A DNA stretch of 64,000 bases from Burhinus oedicnemus (taxonomy: Eukaryota > Chordata > Aves > Charadriiformes > Burhinidae). Each line of letters opens with the position of its first letter. Position 1 is the stretch's first letter. The stretch covers positions 3,792,728-3,856,727 of the forward strand of contig VFFE01007128.1 in assembly GCA_008921705.1 (NCBI GenBank). Reading direction: 5' to 3'. Position numbers and translations under genes: made by a program. The notes under the pieces are model-generated. The model worked only from the letters and a program-made list of their open reading frames with translations, was not told where the DNA came from and did not search any database. Below, piece after piece: positions 50,421 to 63,425 of the stretch.

Positions 50421-53400
50421 ATAGAATCACTGAATACTACAAGAACAAGCAGACAGTCCTATCTCTAATGTAATTTACATACATACCATGGTATAGTGCT
50501 AGCGATCATTTTCCATAATAAATTGCTTTAGTAGCTTCTACAAACAAGACAACATTTATAAAATGGCAATAAAACGCAGTTTGATCTAACTTCTGCCTTA
50601 CATATACTCTTGCATCTACACTGGGTTTAATTCATCAGCCACTCGTTACACTGTTTGTAGCCATATAACTCGAGGTCCCAATTTGCAAGCCCTCTGAGGA
50701 CATGTTCTGTACTCCTTAGCACACTGGTCAGTGCCAACCCACCGCACATCCAGTCTCCAGCCGCTTCAAACTCAAGAACTTCCTGACCTGCAAACCCGGG
50801 CCTGAAAGACACAAGTCCTAAATGCACTAGATGTCCTCCCCACTGTTGTTCCAAGATAATATCTAGCTTGACATGTCACTTCTGTCTTTGCTGTGGGTGC
50901 ACAGACCCATCAGGACCTGAAGGTGGTGAAGGTTCCTCGATCAGCCCTGATCCCCACAGGTGAGACCTGCACTCTCTGCTGCACACACGGACACAGTGAT
51001 GGCCTACGTGTGTTCAGGTTTTGAACCCATCCAGACCTTACTTTTTGTGTCTCTAGCAGCTGAAGGCCACTTAAACATCCACGTCGTTTAATTGCCAAGG
51101 CTGAGTGTGATTCATGAGCAATCGGCTGGGTTGTGGTTTTATGTTTGGCAATCATGCCACTTCACTGAGCTTACGCCATCCCCCCGGCTCCCATGTCCAC
51201 CCCAGTTTCTTTCAGCCAGTCCAGACCTGGTTCACGATGGAGCCACAAACACAGTGGTGCCAGGACAACATGGGGGCCTTCTCTTTCGGCAGCTCAGTAC
51301 TTGGGAAGATTTTCAACAGTGCTCATGTCCCATTTAAACCTCTAAAATTCAGTAGCCAGATATTGAAAAACAAGCAGCATCCAACATCTCCTCTGAAAAT
51401 GTACATCACTGAAGGCCTGAATTCCCAACAGAAGTGTGAAACACCTTGGAAATTCTGACCAGCTGAGAAGAACAAAGACGGATCAACCGAGAGAGCGCTC
51501 ATATGGTGATGGAGCGTACAATGTTTTTCACATCTGCCCTTTGGGATGGGCCTGACACTTCATGGCTGACAAGGCCATGGGCAATACGCGAGGTGAAGCC
51601 TGAATTAACTGACTGCTCAAGACAAAACAGCAGCCTCTGAAAGGTCTGAATCTTTCACGAAGATAAAATGGGAGAATTTTAGAAACAAGTGACAGATAAA
51701 GAGATATCTTTTGGGCAAAATTTCTGTTAAATCTTTAACCAAGGGTACATCAGTAACATTCAAAACAAATGTTTCCCCAAAACATCAGCCTTTCCCTTGA
51801 AAGCATGCTAATACAGTCCCAGCTTAACCGGCTCGAGTCTAAACATCTATCTGTTTGCCATAGACAAAAAAAAAAAATTGACTAAAAATGTTGATTTAAT
51901 TATATTGGCCTGTTCTGGTTGTATAAAAACTTCTACGAATACCCAGAACAATGTGTGAGTGGGGAGTGTGTCCCTTGTAAGTACTGAAGTTAAAATGTTT
52001 CTGTTGGCTTCCAGTTCTGGAGAGATGGTGACTTTTAACTCTAAGCACATGCTCGATTGCTCTGCGGTGAAGGGATGGGATTACTCATGGGCTGAATGTT
52101 AATTTCTGGATATTGAAATACAGCACGTACAAAAGTGGAAGAGATAACTGTGGCTGTGGAGGCTTCACAATGCCAGCTGCATTCGCCAGCATTTTGGGGT
52201 GGTTGCAAAAGGCAGGTGATTGCTTACTAAATATGGTCATTATGTATGCATATGACTCTAAATAGTGAAAATGAGTCATTTATCTCCTGCCACTGATTTA
52301 ACTGAGGTTTATTCTGATAGTGGTCCATAAAACACTAATAGCCTGAAATTTTCTGATGTGTGCAACATGGAAGTTTTAGGCTCAGTTAAAATATAGACCT
52401 CCTATGACAATAAATACCTGGATAAGCATTTGGTACTGTATTGAAGAGGCATACTCACAACATGAGCTACATAAACTCATTCTCTAAATGGGAATATTTT
52501 AGAAGATATCAAGTACAGATGTTTCAAAGTAGAATTTAAGGTCTCCCTGGGTGTCCCCAACTGGTGATCACTCTATTATAAGCTTAACTCTTCACAGACA
52601 GAGCTCAGATTCCATCTTACCTACCCAACTTTGCATCAAAGAAGAATAACTGTTATGTTTCAACAGTTCTTTGCACCCACTACCTAATACAAACCATGAA
52701 CAGCTGCAATTTCACTGCCCAATCCTTTCTTATACCCTTACAACACTTGTTCTGTTAATGTAGGTTAATTCTGCAAATAACACTTCTGTAAATTGTTCTT
52801 GCAAACTGCTACATCATTTATGTAAGGACTTCTGTGAACTTTGAAAAATTAATGCCTTTAATTTTGGTTGATGGCAACATCAGCAGAGCTCTGTAAATTG
52901 CACTTTAATGAGATTTTGCTACAGGGGATAATCTGCTACTGACAGAGTAACATCTTGAAAACATCTGTAGACCTATAATTTTTCTATGACGATTAGATCC
53001 CACCACAAGAGTCCAAATACAGTGCAGAAACAAAGGAAAAAATGTAAAGTCCTAAATGAATATCCAACCTGTTCTTTAAAAAGAAGAGGCACGCAATGAA
53101 AAGTTTCATGCGCTGAAAATAAATCAATTTTTCTGACTAATTAACATTTAGCTTTATTTAATTAAGAAAGACTATTACTGTCTTCGCTGCTGTGCATCTG
53201 TATATAATGAAGCAAACAGCAGTAGGTATAAGATACCACAGAGGGATATGCCCAAGTAACCCAGCACTATAGGTGCAAAGGAACGTCTATTATTGTTAAG
53301 TAACTGACATCAGAGCCTCTCTTTAATGTTGTCATAAATAAAAGAAAGATTTTCACAGATGCTTTCACATATGGTTTCTTATTTGTCTCTGATGGAGACT

Positions 53401-54680
53401 GGGAGTTAGATTAGATGCCAAAATTAAATGATTTAAATAGACAGCTGCATAATGTAAACTACTAAATAACACCTTTTGAACACTTTCTATTTATAGTAAG
53501 TTCTAACTCGCAGAAGGATGACAAATCTCATTTTGCTCATACCACTGTAGGTTGTTGCTATATAACCATTGCTTTTACAACACTGAAACTTCAAGGTACG
53601 CTGCAGTCTATTTGGAAGTGCAAAGCGCGCAGGATTATCATGGCAAACAGGAGTGGAAAGCTCAGAATCCAAGATTAACTTTAACAGATTAACTTAATCG
53701 TTGAAATATGCGGTTCATGATTATCTGTAATAGAGCTATCCAGGATGAACTGAAAAGCCAGGTAGAGAGAGGACTTCAATGCAAACCACTGGAGAATTTT
53801 GAGCTGGTCATCATCCAAGTTCAAGTGAAGTTGATGGACAGCAGAGAAGGCACTTAATGCTTAAGCGATAATCTATCATTTACCAGCACTAAGGTATTAT
53901 ATCTTGAGGATAAAACTTTGAATTAAAAATACTATATTTGGTGCTAGGAAAAATGCAGGTGTGTGAGTACTGGCTATATAGCTATGTCAGTGTATTCAGG
54001 CTGGCGTGGGTAAGCGACATCCCAGCACAATAAAAACGGATAAAAAAATAAAAAAACCCAACCCTATTTGTTCAGAGCATTGTGTTCAAAAACTCGTGTA
54101 AAAGACGACCTGCAGCATTTCAGGAGACATATTCTTTCATAGTATAACCATTCCTTGAATTGTTTTTCCGTGTCCTATGTAATCATAAAACAGAGGAAGT
54201 AAATGTTCACAAGTATGAAGTCTGCATGAAGTTACTCTGGAAAGGAATAGGAACCGCCAAATCCTACCAGGATCAGAAATCTACTCCTGAAAGCAGCTAA
54301 CACTGGCTATTTCCAGCAAAATGGAAGGAACTAGCAGCGGACAAGTCTGAAATGTTCTATCAAAGTAGAGGATTTTTCCTACCACCCATCTGTCAGTCTA
54401 CCGGCATTATGTCCAGAAACACAAAGATGAAGAGGCATCACTTGAAAGATACGTTTATAGGTTTCTATATAGTCTCTTCTACCCACCATGAAAGTCAAAG
54501 AAGCAGCGCTTAATCCCTGTGGCAGGAGCTGGGAGTCACACACGAGACGATGCCCTCATCTTTGGCCCCCTCCTTCCCACCACTGCCTGCACAACAGCCT
54601 CCACCACAGCCACCATGGTGTAGCTCCACACAGCCTCCGAGTGTCACCCGGCTTCTGCCATTGTGCAGACCTGAGTCTTG

Positions 54681-54746
54681 TCTTTTTTAATGTATTAATT
54701 TTTTTTTAATATATTAACTTTTCAGTTTTAATATATTAATTTTATC
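54681..54746. repeat. Degenerate A+T tandem repeat
   Basis: About three imperfect copies of a unit of roughly 20 bases built on aatatattaa plus a T run (tgtattaatttt, aatatattaactttt, aatatattaatttt). Confidence 0.6.
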
Positions 54747-55080
54747 TCCTGTTGCCTGTTCTTTGGGATTTGTGAGTCAGAGGCTAGATCACTTTTTCCA
54801 CAGAGTTCAGCTCTCATCATTTTGAGTAGGACTACTAGGGCACTTACAGCCCTCACTCCTTCCTTCACACAGGCACAGCCCAAAATTTGCCTTCCTCTTT
54901 GCACCCGGCTTAAACAGCTAATGAAGATTAGGAATACTATCATCCCTTCTCCACCACTTTAACCTTGCTATGGCTCCACGTCGGTGTCACTCAACACTAA
55001 AGTGACAACAGGGGAATCAGACAATTTCCAAACCCACCTACCCTTTTCCCACCCTGATAATGTGAGTAGGACATGAAAAA

Positions 55081-55190
55081 CCAACTTCAGCCTGTTACAA
55101 TCCCCATTTTACAGCCAGAGAAAATGAACCAGGAGGTATGCATTCTGTCACAGAAAGAGAGTAAGGATGCCAACGCTGCCAGCCCCAAAA
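55081..55190 (-). repeat. MIR-type SINE remnant (antisense)
   Basis: The sequence acaatccccattttacagcc, then agagaaaatgaaccaggagg, and later cagaaagagagtaaggatgc, follows the MIR CORE order (CCCCATTTTACAGATGAGGAAACTGAGGCA) with many substitutions. Confidence 0.4.
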
Positions 55191-55384
55191 ATAGTTAAGT
55201 GGATTATGCTGCCTCTTCATAGCTTGGTCTCATGCTGCACGCTGTATTTGTCAATACCACATGGCATTCATCCATTTTCCTTTTTCTAGACTGTCCTTTT
55301 ACTAGTTAGCAGCACACAGTTGATACCATTAAGAAAATAATATCCAGTGGTGACAGTATTTGCCTGTAGCATAGTACTGTACAA

Positions 55385-55530
55385 ATAGAGGTAATGAGAA
55401 CTTTACTGTAATGTTTGTAAAACCCTTTAGATACCCAAAGTGCCTTTCATATATTCAAATAAGTAATGTCAACACAATGTGAACCCCATTCTCCAGAGAA
55501 GAAACAGGGCTGAATTTCCATTTAGAATTT
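55385..55530. repeat. Possible SINE/LINE tail plus MIR-like core
   Basis: The segment taaaaccctttagatacc, caaagtgcctttcatatatt and caaataagtaatg resembles the AAAGCGCTTTGAGATCC and GAAAGGCGCTATATAA tail of old amniote retroposons. It is followed by ccccattctccagagaagaa, which resembles another MIR CORE piece. Orientation and family are uncertain. Confidence 0.3.
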
Positions 55531-58500
55531 CCCGATTCCCTTTGCTTCACTTCTAACGGCTTAAGTCTGCTATAAGTAGCTCCAGGGAAAAACTTCCAAG
55601 TGGCATGTGTTTTATTAACTACATTTTGTAGGAATTAATATCATTAAAATAGCGTATTTTATGTAGATGCCAACTGAGTTACAAAAGATACTATTAGCAA
55701 AGATTTGAGCCTAAAGAAAATGTATTTCCAGCAATCTCAGTTCTTCTACAGCCCTAGTGTAACCAAAGCTCTGAAAGGGACTCCAGGTGTGGATAGATGT
55801 AGATGTGCCTACCACTATGAAACATTTGGAAAAGACTAATCTAGGTTTGAAATATGGAGCACTGAGACATGGCAAATGGTTCTCCAAAGTAACCACTTAG
55901 AGGTTTCCCTTACTTACGGTTCTCTTGATTCAGAGAAGCTTCCTTGTCCCTCTCCACTAAACCACTATGAGTGTAGCATCAGCTTTCTAAAAAGTCTTAC
56001 TGTGCTGTGCTATAAATGAATAAGCTACAGAGGGAAGTGAAGCTTTGGCTGACAGCCTTGATAGGAAAGGCATTAAAGCATACCTATCTCTTATCCTACC
56101 AAAAATCTGAGAAAGTTCTCAACAAGTACTCATGTAAATTTACAGCAACTGTGGGCAGTCATATTTTATGTGTCAAATGTGAGCACAACCAAAAGTTAGC
56201 ACATGGAAAGCCACCAAGCAAGCTAAAATTTAGAGTCAAATAGGACCGAGCAATTGGAGGGTCCCAGCACAAGTTTCTGTACTGTTGTTTCTGTGGCACC
56301 ATGTCCTGTGGATGAGAAGAGCTCTGCAGGGCCCTGCCTTGAGGGACCAAGCAGCCCTTCACTGACACTGCCAGAGCACTGCTGCATTCAGGGGGCTCCC
56401 TCCTGCCTCGCTGAAGCTCTTAAACCAAAAGTCCTGGAAGAGCCTCGTCGGTTTTATGCTATTCAAGGATTGATCCACACCAGGCAAAAAAAACCAGCTC
56501 TGTGTGTAACACAACATTAAATGTCCTTCGCATCACCCTGTGCAAAGGAAGAGCAGCTTTTCAGTACTGTCCAGTTCAATTTACTTTGCTTCGTGTCTCA
56601 TTACCTCAGGCAGAATAGTGAATAATATCAAAATAGAGTCCACTAAGAGTCATAGCTTGGTAAGTGGCTGTCATTCTTGTGCAAAAAATATTTTTATGAA
56701 TGTATACACTTTTTACCATCAAAAGCACTCCTTATTAAGTCTGTCACTACTGATATTGGCATTACATTCTGTGAGTGCTTTGTTACTGTGTGCTACAGTT
56801 CAGTGTGTCTCAAAACCATCAAGTTCAAAGTCACTAGAACAGGAACTATATGGCAAAGACAGCAAAAGTCAGGTGTTGACCCACGAGTGTTTACCTGGCT
56901 TCTGAAGTGATTTTCAGATTAAAAATCCAAAGAATCCACTGTTGGGGAAAAAAGGTCAACAATATCGTGAATATCAGAAGCAACATTTTGTAAGGCTGAG
57001 TTCTTAATAAAAATAGATATAGTATGAAGCACTAGTAAAATGTTTGAAGAGCTGGTCAAATAAATCACCTTGAGTAAGCTGATCAGAAATAGCAATTAAT
57101 AATGGTAACAATTCTATTTTTGAGCATATCAAGTAACTAAAGAGTTTAATATACCCTAAAATATAATAAAAATGTAGCATTACAGTAAGAAAATGTATAT
57201 GTAAATAACATCTTCATATTATCATTAACAACAGAAAAAACAAATAGAAGGTATCTACTGAAAAGGAGGTGGGGGAAACTTATTTGAAATATTGTTAGTG
57301 CGTAAACACCTAAATCTGAAAAACAGTTGCATTTTCAGGAACCTTCCTTGAAAAGGAAGGATTGAAAATAAATTACATTGGAACTGGAAAAAACATTCCC
57401 AAGACCAGTCAATATTACCATCTGGTAATAAAGATATGAAGGTCAAAATATGTCAGCTAACTTTCCCAAGCCAGAGATTTTGAACTTCAACCACTGAACA
57501 GGCTTATTTTCAAGGACAGAGATCAGTATACAATTGATTGCCATATTATCCACAACCCAGAGAATTTGGTTGTCTTCGCTAACAATAAGCCAGGAAGATA
57601 AAGTTTATACTTCACTGAAGAAAAAAAAAAAATAATAATAACTCCTAGCTGAACTTGAAGATACTGCTTTGGTTAGGCAGGGAAGAATAACTCTCACATT
57701 GCAATTTAGTTGAAAATGGTCAAACCAAACAAAAAGGGTCCCTTTGTATTTCTGACAACTAGACCATATGCAAATGAAAATCAAATATTTTTTTCCTGCC
57801 CTATGAATGTTTGTCAAGTGGCTGGGTAAAATCTAGGGAGCTCAGCCTTACCAGGAAAACAGATGTTGCCTCATCTGGTTTGATGCTCATATGGATGTTG
57901 AAGTCTCTAAGGCTAATAGTACAGTTCCAACAGTAGCTCTGACAGAGTTTCAATGAATACATTTGTGATATATTTCATACACTCTGATAGTCTATACACC
58001 CTTGTAACTACAAACTTTGATCCTTCCCTGGAAGTACAGGAAACACCTGGATAGTCTAATAAACTCTGCTACACAGTTGGCCACTTTGTGCATTGCAACC
58101 AAATTGTAACCAGGTCTCAGAAATATGAGATGTGGATCTCCATTTCCTCTGTATCACAGCCATCGATGCAATATTTTCCATGCAAAAGTGAGCCCTTGGG
58201 GAGGATAGTGGTGGAAGAAGAGACTCAAAACAGATGAAAGAGAGCCAGTAAACCTGAATGCATTTCTATATAATGTGTTTCTCTTCAAGCAAGAGGATGT
58301 TGTCCTTTCTCCTGTATGCCTTCTTTGCTCAGCACATGTGTATTATCTGAGCTTTTTCTGCTCCCTCCGCTCCTTTATTCTTCTCTTATTCCCAGGCATA
58401 AATTTCACGCTTTCCCCATTTCCTTTAGAACGCAAATCTCAGTCCAGAAATTGTGAGCACAAGATATTTTGACCAGTGGTGACTGTGACCAATACAGGAC

Positions 58501-61500
58501 AGCAGGCTTTCCTCACCTCTGCCCCATACCAGTTCTTTTCAGCGACTTCGATTGGTGAAAACCAGCACTCTAATACTTACAGTGTAAGTAAGTCAGAGAG
58601 AAAAACAGTTTGAGGTTTAGGAAGATAATTTCTTGACATCAGTCCGTGATCTCCAGCAATGTTAAGACACAACTTTATTACGTTGTTTATCATGAAGGTT
58701 TTATGGTGGCTTAATATTTTTATAGCAATAGGCTGATGTCAGCTTCCTAAAAGACTAACTCACTATGTTTATGATTATTGGTTATTGCAACTGACACCTT
58801 TGCTTTCCTTCCTCTTTCTCTCTTTTATTTTCCTCCATTTTTATGCATTCATCCATCTATATACTGAGTTAAACACATCAAGCAGTAGGGTAAACTTCTC
58901 CCTTGGTCCCTACTGGTATTCTTCAATCTTAAGCAGAAGAGATATACCTAGTAAGGAAAAGAAGTCTCACTTCCACCCTTTCTCTTGATTTTGTATATAA
59001 AAGAATGCATTGCTTAGTTGAGACTCTCCCAGTCAGAATATGAATCTTCATTGGTATCTCCAACCAGTGCCTTTCTACCCTATCAGAGAAGACTAACCAG
59101 GGAGGGTTAGGAGAACGCACACAACTAATCCTATGGGAAACCATGCTGGAGAAAGTTTTATCCTTTACACTCTTATCATCCCACTTACCTTTCCTGTAGA
59201 AAGTTACCGCCCTGATGGATAAGTACACTAACTTTATTTTAAGAGCATGCTTTGGGTTTTTCTCTCGTCATTCTGACTTTCCTGCATTCCTTGTCATCCC
59301 CAGCTGCCCCAGAGTCTGACATGTAGCTGTTCGCTAAGTGCTACACACAAGCGATATGCTACAGATGTAATAGCAGATAATGGTCCCTAATATGGTACAC
59401 TAAGCTTAACCACACCTAAGCTGCTCGTGGTAATGTTACATCTTGTCAAAGGTTTTGCAGTACCTTACTTGAAAGGGATGTTAGAGCTAATGGATGCTCA
59501 TTGCATGATTATTCCTCCTTTATTTAAGATTGAGCACTACAGTTGCTTTTATCCGGACTTTCAGCATTGCCGAAGGTCCTTTTGACTTTTCTGCTGAATG
59601 GTGGTTGTATAGGGAGGTTGTTAGATAGGTGTCAATTTAGGAAATGCACTGAGGCACATGTTTCCGTTCTTCCCTCCTCAAGAACAGATATGCTTTGCTC
59701 AATCAGCACATCTCCTGCTTATCTTACAGCACGCATCAATTGGATTGGCTGATGAGTGTACATTAAAATTTGACAAGAATTTCATTACATATTCTTTACC
59801 TCTAGCTATTTTTATTAGCTTTCCACTCTCTTGTTTGCACAGACTTAAATCCTGTTTGTTGGTGCTTGTTTAAAACATTTTTTTAAGTTCTGTATCTTTT
59901 CCTTATCTGAGTTGCTATCATTCTCTTCCTTGCTTACTATTTTTATACTCAGTAGGGCAGACCAAATCAATTAATAAAACAAGTTATTTTTTCCAAGAAA
60001 CAACTGTAGTGTCCACAAAAAGATGCGATTATAGTAGAATAGCTCTTCACTTTCCATAAATAGCATTAAAAATAAAAAAAAATCTAAATAACAAAATGCT
60101 TTTTCAAGAAGTTTTCCAGCAAATTAAAAAGATTTTATGTACTTACAAATTCTAATCAAAATAACAACTGAATATCCATTTTTTTAAACTCTAATAATCC
60201 AGCTTTGTTCTGGAGTAAGTAGATGTAAGTTTGCTTGAGTGTTTGCACGCTGTATCCATTTGACAAGAGGGGAAGAATAACAGGCTTGGGTTGTGGGTTG
60301 TTTTTTTTTATTTTAAGTGCAAATGAGCATGAATGTTCTTATGTTCCTATCTTTTGTTTTAATATCAGTAAAATTTTACACTGAATTCAGGTCTGGTCCT
60401 CAAAAATTTATTTTTAGCTTGGAACAATTTTGCAAAGCTCTGTATGGAATGTAATTTCCTTGAAATATTTATAGAACCAAAAATACCATACTTCAAAATT
60501 TGTGTAATAGAAATAAATTCTAGTACTACTTCACAGCAAATGAAGAACATTAATTCAGGGTTGTAATTAGGAATTATTTAATAAAGAAATGTTCCTGTAT
60601 TCCTTTTAACTAGGACCTAAGGTATTTAAGCAAAAAATGAACTCCTCACAGTTAAATTTCACAAAGCTTCTGCTTTAGCCATTATACCATTTTCAAACCT
60701 TTGATTTAAGGCAGTTTATCAAAGCTGGCTGCATGTCTTAATTGAACTTGCCATTTCAATGTAAGAGTTTGCATCCCCTAGTTTGCTTGTAACATGTTTT
60801 CAATACACATGCAAAAGGGAAACCTAAGCATATTTTACTATTAATGAAAAAATGTTTCTAAATGTATGTGGCATCCTCCCTCACCTGATAACAAGCCTCA
60901 AATTTAAGGCTTTGGTTCTTGTTTTTTACTTGCTGCTGATTGAATTATGTTTAGAATATTTTTTTAAACATATTTAGAAATATGGGATTTTTTCTGATCA
61001 AACTAAGGTGTCTCTTCTCTATTCTTACTACTGCCAAGCATGTGATTTACACACAGTTTAATTATTCAGATGTTTATTATGTTCTACATAATGAAATTTG
61101 GACCCTCATATTTTCTTCCTACATGCTCAGTGCAGGCTGCAATTATAGCCACAGATATCTGTTTATTTGATGAATTTTGCTTCTTCTGCATAGTTTGATA
61201 AATATGGAAATAAGTCAAAACCTACTTTATATACAGTAATTAAAGTGAAAAATCTAGTCATGATGCAAATCCTTAATTGGACTCCAGGAGAGATATGCAG
61301 AATTTCTCTTTAATAATATGGGATGACTGGGGACAGAAAAACAAAGCACACTAAAATATGGTTTAGAAGCACAATTAATCACAAAATAGAAAACAACCAA
61401 TTTAGCATAGCTCATTCAGTGACTCTCAAGGCTCAGGTAATGTTCTTTTAATCATCTGGCTCTAATATTAAGGTTGTGTCATGTGCAGCTGAAATAAAAC

Positions 61501-62201
61501 ACGATATATGTGCTGATCTTCAGTGTGAAACGTTCTCTGGACTAATTTGTAAACACAGCCTTTTCACAGTAAAATGCTCAGTCTACTTAACGACGTGTAA
61601 GTGAATGATCAAAGCAATATAAAATGGTTTTTAACTATTATTATTTAATGTATTAATTCATTAGCAGAAAGAAACCCTCTTACAGTTGGTTGCAGGGAAT
61701 ATGTTTTTGTTGGCTGTATATAATTCATTTTGTTTTTTCATTTTATTAAGGCAAACTCATTATTTTGGCTGATGATGTTCCAAAGAAGAATATACTTGTT
61801 AAGCGGTATTAAATTGATGGGTTATAGCACAGTGCAGGTGGGGCTGAGATACAAGTCTCCAGGAAAGAGAAGTCTGTACAAGCGAAGGAAATAAATGTTT
61901 TCTTTCCAAGCTCTGAACATATATTGCTCTAATCAGCTAAAATGAACCATCACTGTCACTTAATTTGATTGTAAAAATATTATTCTCCATATAGCTTCGT
62001 GTAATATCCCATTAGGGGAATGTGATCACGCTTTAATCAGAAGGTGTTGGATTTATTGTGCTAGTTTGTTCAAACTCCAAATACAATTAATCTGCTTTTG
62101 CACTTCTCCTAAATAAGAAATACCAGATTGACACCTTTGTCTTCAAATGGATTATAGACACCGAGTAGGAGCCAGAGGTCATCCCCCCACACTGCCATAA
62201 T
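55531..62201. other. About 6.7 kb A+T-rich non-coding DNA
   Basis: No gene was recognised. An A run followed by an aat repeat lies near 57620-57640. The stretch 61240-61830 is motif-rich (catgatgcaaatccttaattgg carries an octamer; ttggctgatgatgttcc follows) and has the texture of a distal enhancer. The short open frames look like chance. Confidence 0.35.
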
Positions 62202-62227
62202 TTTTGAAGCAAATATCTGCTTCAAAA
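62202..62227. repeat. Perfect 10-bp inverted repeat (hairpin)
   Basis: ttttgaagca (62202-62211) and tgcttcaaaa (62218-62227) are exact reverse complements separated by 6 bases. No flanking transposon ends were seen. A run of T after the stem, as at a bacterial terminator, is absent. Confidence 0.6.
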
Positions 62228-63332
62228 CCTAAAGCGTTTTGTCGAGCGTTCAGCCTGCCTGACCTGGCGACAGCCATGGACCGCACCGGAGGCTCTGGGG
62301 CTGGGACATGACCAGGAGGACTGCTCTTCTGTTACCCAGATGTGCCCATTGGTAGAGACCATGACTGCAAGCTTCCATGCTGAGAGCAGCTGAAATTAGA
62401 GAGGCTTGATGTCCAGTATTCAAAATCACTGTTAAAACTCTTTCTAAGTCAGAATCCCAACTGTCTTTGACAGATAAAAGGAGTCCTATGCAATCTAGTT
62501 TCAATGTAGTCTACTCTTGACCACCCTGAGATGACCTGGCACCTCTTCATGCACCTGCCGTAAAACTTAAAGGCTTCAGAAATTCTTTTCTTTGAAGTGT
62601 CCTAATAATAACAGTCTAACCTTTGATGTTTCTTCCTGTACCACATGCTTGAACTTCTTATAATCTAAAGTGTATAACCTTCAATTGCTACACACAAACT
62701 GGTTGCACATCTTGAGAACACAACACTATAAACCTAATACAAACTGTAGTAATGATGTTTTTATTTCATTTGTATTTAGCGCTTTATTTATATAGCATCA
62801 TAAACCTAAACGCTTAACACACCAATTGGGCATTAACCATCCAGGCTGATTAGCATGGAGTAGAATTCACCCTCCGCAGCCCAAAGACAAAAGAAATAAA
62901 CAAACCCATGCAAAATAAACTTTGTGTGCAAATATGATATTTTAAGAGAAGATCCTTTTCACACCAAAAAAAACAGAGAAAAATTCTCTTTCCGATGTCT
63001 TGAGAACACATTCAGAGAGTATTTTTTGAATACATAAAAATTACCGGACCCTGAAGAAGTCAGGGAAAGTTATTTTTAAAAACTGTTCTTAGCCTGATCA
63101 TTACCTCAGGTTTCTGTAAGTTTTTACAGAGCCCTCAGAGAATGTCTGTCCAGCTCTGTTTTATGTTACTTCACAGATTTTTAATATTCAATAGTCCTTA
63201 TCCCGTGCAAATGTTTAGATCTAAAAAGAATTGTTTCTAGTCTCTATTTTTAACTTATACATCGGGGATGAATTTTATCCAAGATGTATCAGTTATATAG
63301 CTCTGGGGAGAGAGAAAACACATCCTCCATGT
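62228..63332. other. Non-coding DNA, nothing certain
   Basis: The part 62760-62815 (gtatttagcgctttatttat, atagcatcataaacc) faintly resembles old retroposon tails with GCGCTTT and TATATAGC words. Otherwise nothing was recognised. Confidence 0.3.
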
Positions 63333-63425
63333 AGCCCCAGTCCTGCAAAGGCTCATGAACATGCTAAACTTCCCTTGCTGTAAGCCATTTTGCTGAAATT
63401 GTGAGCATCTGCAGAGTGCTGCTCC
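63333..63425. repeat. Ancient palindromic (MITE-like) element copy
   Basis: It reads agccccagtcctgcaaaggc, tcatgaacatgctaaacttc and ccttgctgtaagccattttg. This matches the GCCCCAGTCCTGCAAA, CTTATGCACATGCTTAACTT and GTAAGCC blocks of the same family as the copy at 24428-24540, with better-preserved ends. Confidence 0.55.

Larger units (their letters stand above)
49601..55080. other. About 5.5 kb non-coding DNA
   Basis: This contains a possible palindromic remnant at 50365-50420, an A run at about 51867-51878, and a degenerate TAATATATTAA repeat at 54681-54746. The short open frames are chance-like. Confidence 0.35.

Noticed and set aside
62202..62227. Rho-independent terminator
   Set aside because: The context is eukaryotic and no U-run follows the stem.
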